A stretch of DNA of 64,000 bases from Cryptosporangium sp044454545 (GTDB taxonomy: Bacteria; Actinomycetota; Actinomycetes; Mycobacteriales; Cryptosporangiaceae), in the NCBI RefSeq assembly GCF_044454545.1, contig NZ_JBITDV010000005.1, positions 1-64,000 of the forward strand. Direction: 5' to 3'. The position numbers and the translations under genes are program-made. The stretch's first letter is position 1. Every line of letters begins with the position of its first letter. Below are positions 62,813-64,000 of this stretch, piece by piece. The notes below the pieces were generated by a model. That model ran no database searches. It was not told where the DNA came from and was given only the letters and a program-made list of their open reading frames with translations.

Positions 62813-64000
62813 CCGTGCACCACCAACGGGTTCGGCACGTGACCGTGCACGATCTCGAACTCCTCCTTCTCGGCCCGGTCGTGGAACCCGCCGCCGGTGA
62901 GCTGTTCGCGGTTCAGACAGATCCGTTCGACGTCGGCCGAGGTCAGGCCGTACGCCTCGCGCCGGGCCGCGGCGGCCGGAACGCGCTCGAAATACGCGTC
63001 GACCTCGGCGCGCACGAGCCCCCAGAACTCCGGCTCGGGAACGGCGACGAGCACCGCCAGCGGCCGGAACACCCCGGCGAACACCGCGGTGACGATCGAG
63101 TGCGCCAGCTCCGCCTCCGACCACCGCGGCAGCAATCGATCCGCCTCGGCCGGCAGTCCCTCGTACGACCGCCCCGGCAGCAGGTTCACGTCCTCGGCGA
63201 AGTCCTTGAGCATCGTGCGGACCGGAACGTCGTCGGGGCCGAAGACCACCACGGTGTTCTCCCCGTGCGGGCAGAACGCCAGGTCGTGGACGTGCAACGC
63301 GTGCAGCGGAGCGGCCAGCACGACGCGCAGCAGCGTCCGCACCCACTCCCGCTCGGACCACCCGGAACGGCGCACCAACTCCGCCACCAGCGGCACGCCG
63401 TCCGAGCCGGTCACCAGTAGCGACGCCAGCGATCGGGCCCGCTCGCCCGGGTGCAGGTACGTCTGCACCGGCTCGCGCCAGACCGCCGCGAGCAATTCGT
63501 GGTACCGGTAGGGCGCGTCCGGGATCCGATCGAACAGCGGGTGCCGCACCGCGACCGACGCGACCTCGCCGAGCAGGTCCACGTGCGCGCTCAGGAACTC
63601 GTCCGATGCCCGCAGCGCGTGCAGCCAGGACGAGACCGCGGGCGCCCCGGCCGTCGGACCGGCCGGCAGCCCCCTCCACACCAGCGTGTTCCGGATCAGC
63701 AGCGGCACCTTGACGTTGCGTTTCGCCGGGTGGTCGACGTTCACCAGCGTGCGCACCGACGCCAGCGCCCGGTACCGGTCGGGCGCCTCGCCCAGCTCGA
63801 CGATCCGCCCGTCGGCCAGGTACGGCGCGAACAACGTGCGCACCGCGGCGTCCAGATGGAAAGGGTGAACCGGGAGCCAGACGTACCCGTCCGGCGCTCG
63901 GGACGCGAACGCGGCCGTCGTCGCCTCGTCGAGCTCGTCCTCGAGCGGGACGCCGTGCGCGGAGGCCAGCGACGGGTGCACGGCGATCCAGGTCAGCCGT
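62809..64000 (-). CDS. IucA/IucC-family NIS siderophore synthetase (first copy), 5' end outside window
   Basis: The frame is open to the right edge (397 codons including the stop), so the N-terminus is missing. Visible motifs: TWIAVHPSLASAHG, GYVWLPVHPFHLDAAVRTL, PAKRNVKVPLLIRNTLVWRG, FCPHGENTVVVFGPDD and MLKDFAEDVNLLPG. It belongs to the NIS synthetase superfamily but differs clearly from the second copy (for example LVWRG instead of RITNS). Its stop overlaps the start of the glutamine-synthetase-like gene by 4 nt, so at least five genes here are translationally coupled. Confidence 0.92.
   Translation of the reverse strand, partial: RLTWIAVHPSLASAHGVPLEDELDEATTAAFASRAPDGYVWLPVHPFHLDAAVRTLFAPYLADGRIVELGEAPDRYRALASVRTLVNVDHPAKRNVKVPLLIRNTLVWRGLPAGPTAGAPAVSSWLHALRASDEFLSAHVDLLGEVASVAVRHPLFDRIPDAPYRYHELLAAVWREPVQTYLHPGERARSLASLLVTGSDGVPLVAELVRRSGWSEREWVRTLLRVVLAAPLHALHVHDLAFCPHGENTVVVFGPDDVPVRTMLKDFAEDVNLLPGRSYEGLPAEADRLLPRWSEAELAHSIVTAVFAGVFRPLAVLVAVPEPEFWGLVRAEVDAYFERVPAAAARREAYGLTSADVERICLNREQLTGGGFHDRAEKEEFEIVHGHVPNPLVVHG

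Overview
The window is high-GC DNA with GTG/TTG starts, many 4-nt start/stop overlaps, SigE-family sigma factor, DUF397/DUF5753 regulators, an FxLD lanthipeptide cluster and a UgpC/MsmX-type sugar ABC ATPase. This points to a filamentous actinomycete (Actinomycetota; genus not resolved from sequence alone).

Layout. Positions 160-40753 are an integrated mobile island of about 40.6 kb. It is bounded by an exact 37-bp direct repeat (160-196 and 40717-40753) that copies the 3' half of the intact tRNA-Thr(TGT) gene at its right end. Left to right it carries: a tyrosine integrase; a very large STAND NTPase with a Cap4-like nuclease motif (putative Avs-like anti-phage protein); an AlpA/excisionase-like HTH protein; a pRiA4b ORF-3-like protein; a MobF relaxase-helicase; a P-loop kinase-like protein; an XRE-TPR regulator with a GNAT acetyltransferase; an XRE-DUF5753/DUF397 pair; and an FxLD-class lanthipeptide operon (three small proteins, PIMT-like methyltransferase, precursor peptide, LanB, LanC, extra LanB-C-type protein). 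These are followed by a DNA phosphorothioation system (dndA and an associated methyltransferase leftward, dndBCDE rightward), an HNH nuclease/DGQHR protein pair, two head-to-head transposase remnants, and a four-gene leftward operon (PLD-SF2 helicase, 64-aa protein, DndD-like SMC ATPase, Dnd-associated protein 4). That last operon looks like the restriction/exclusion partner of the phosphorothioation genes. No type IV secretion genes and no replication initiator are visible, so the island looks mobilizable rather than self-transmissible.

Right of the tRNA (40796-64000) is chromosome-like DNA: a hypothetical protein, a LacI regulator facing a sugar ABC ATPase, a VanZ-like protein, rlmB and cysS, a SigE-family sigma factor with a membrane-anchored partner, a secreted beta-propeller protein, a leftward run with an NTP transferase, a barbiturase/cyanuric-acid-hydrolase-family enzyme, carbamate kinase and a fused carboxyltransferase, then a lipoprotein, a CoA-transferase and an NRPS-independent siderophore operon. 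The siderophore operon (N-hydroxylase, two IucA/IucC synthetases, PLP decarboxylase and an embedded glutamine-synthetase-like enzyme) runs off the right edge.

How parts fit: the dnd genes replace a backbone oxygen with sulfur, and the helicase/SMC operon and possibly the HNH/DGQHR pair would act on unmodified or incoming DNA. The STAND protein is an independent defence candidate inserted between integrase and excisionase. The lanthipeptide operon adds an antagonism or signalling trait. Functions are assigned by motif recognition only; no database search was run.
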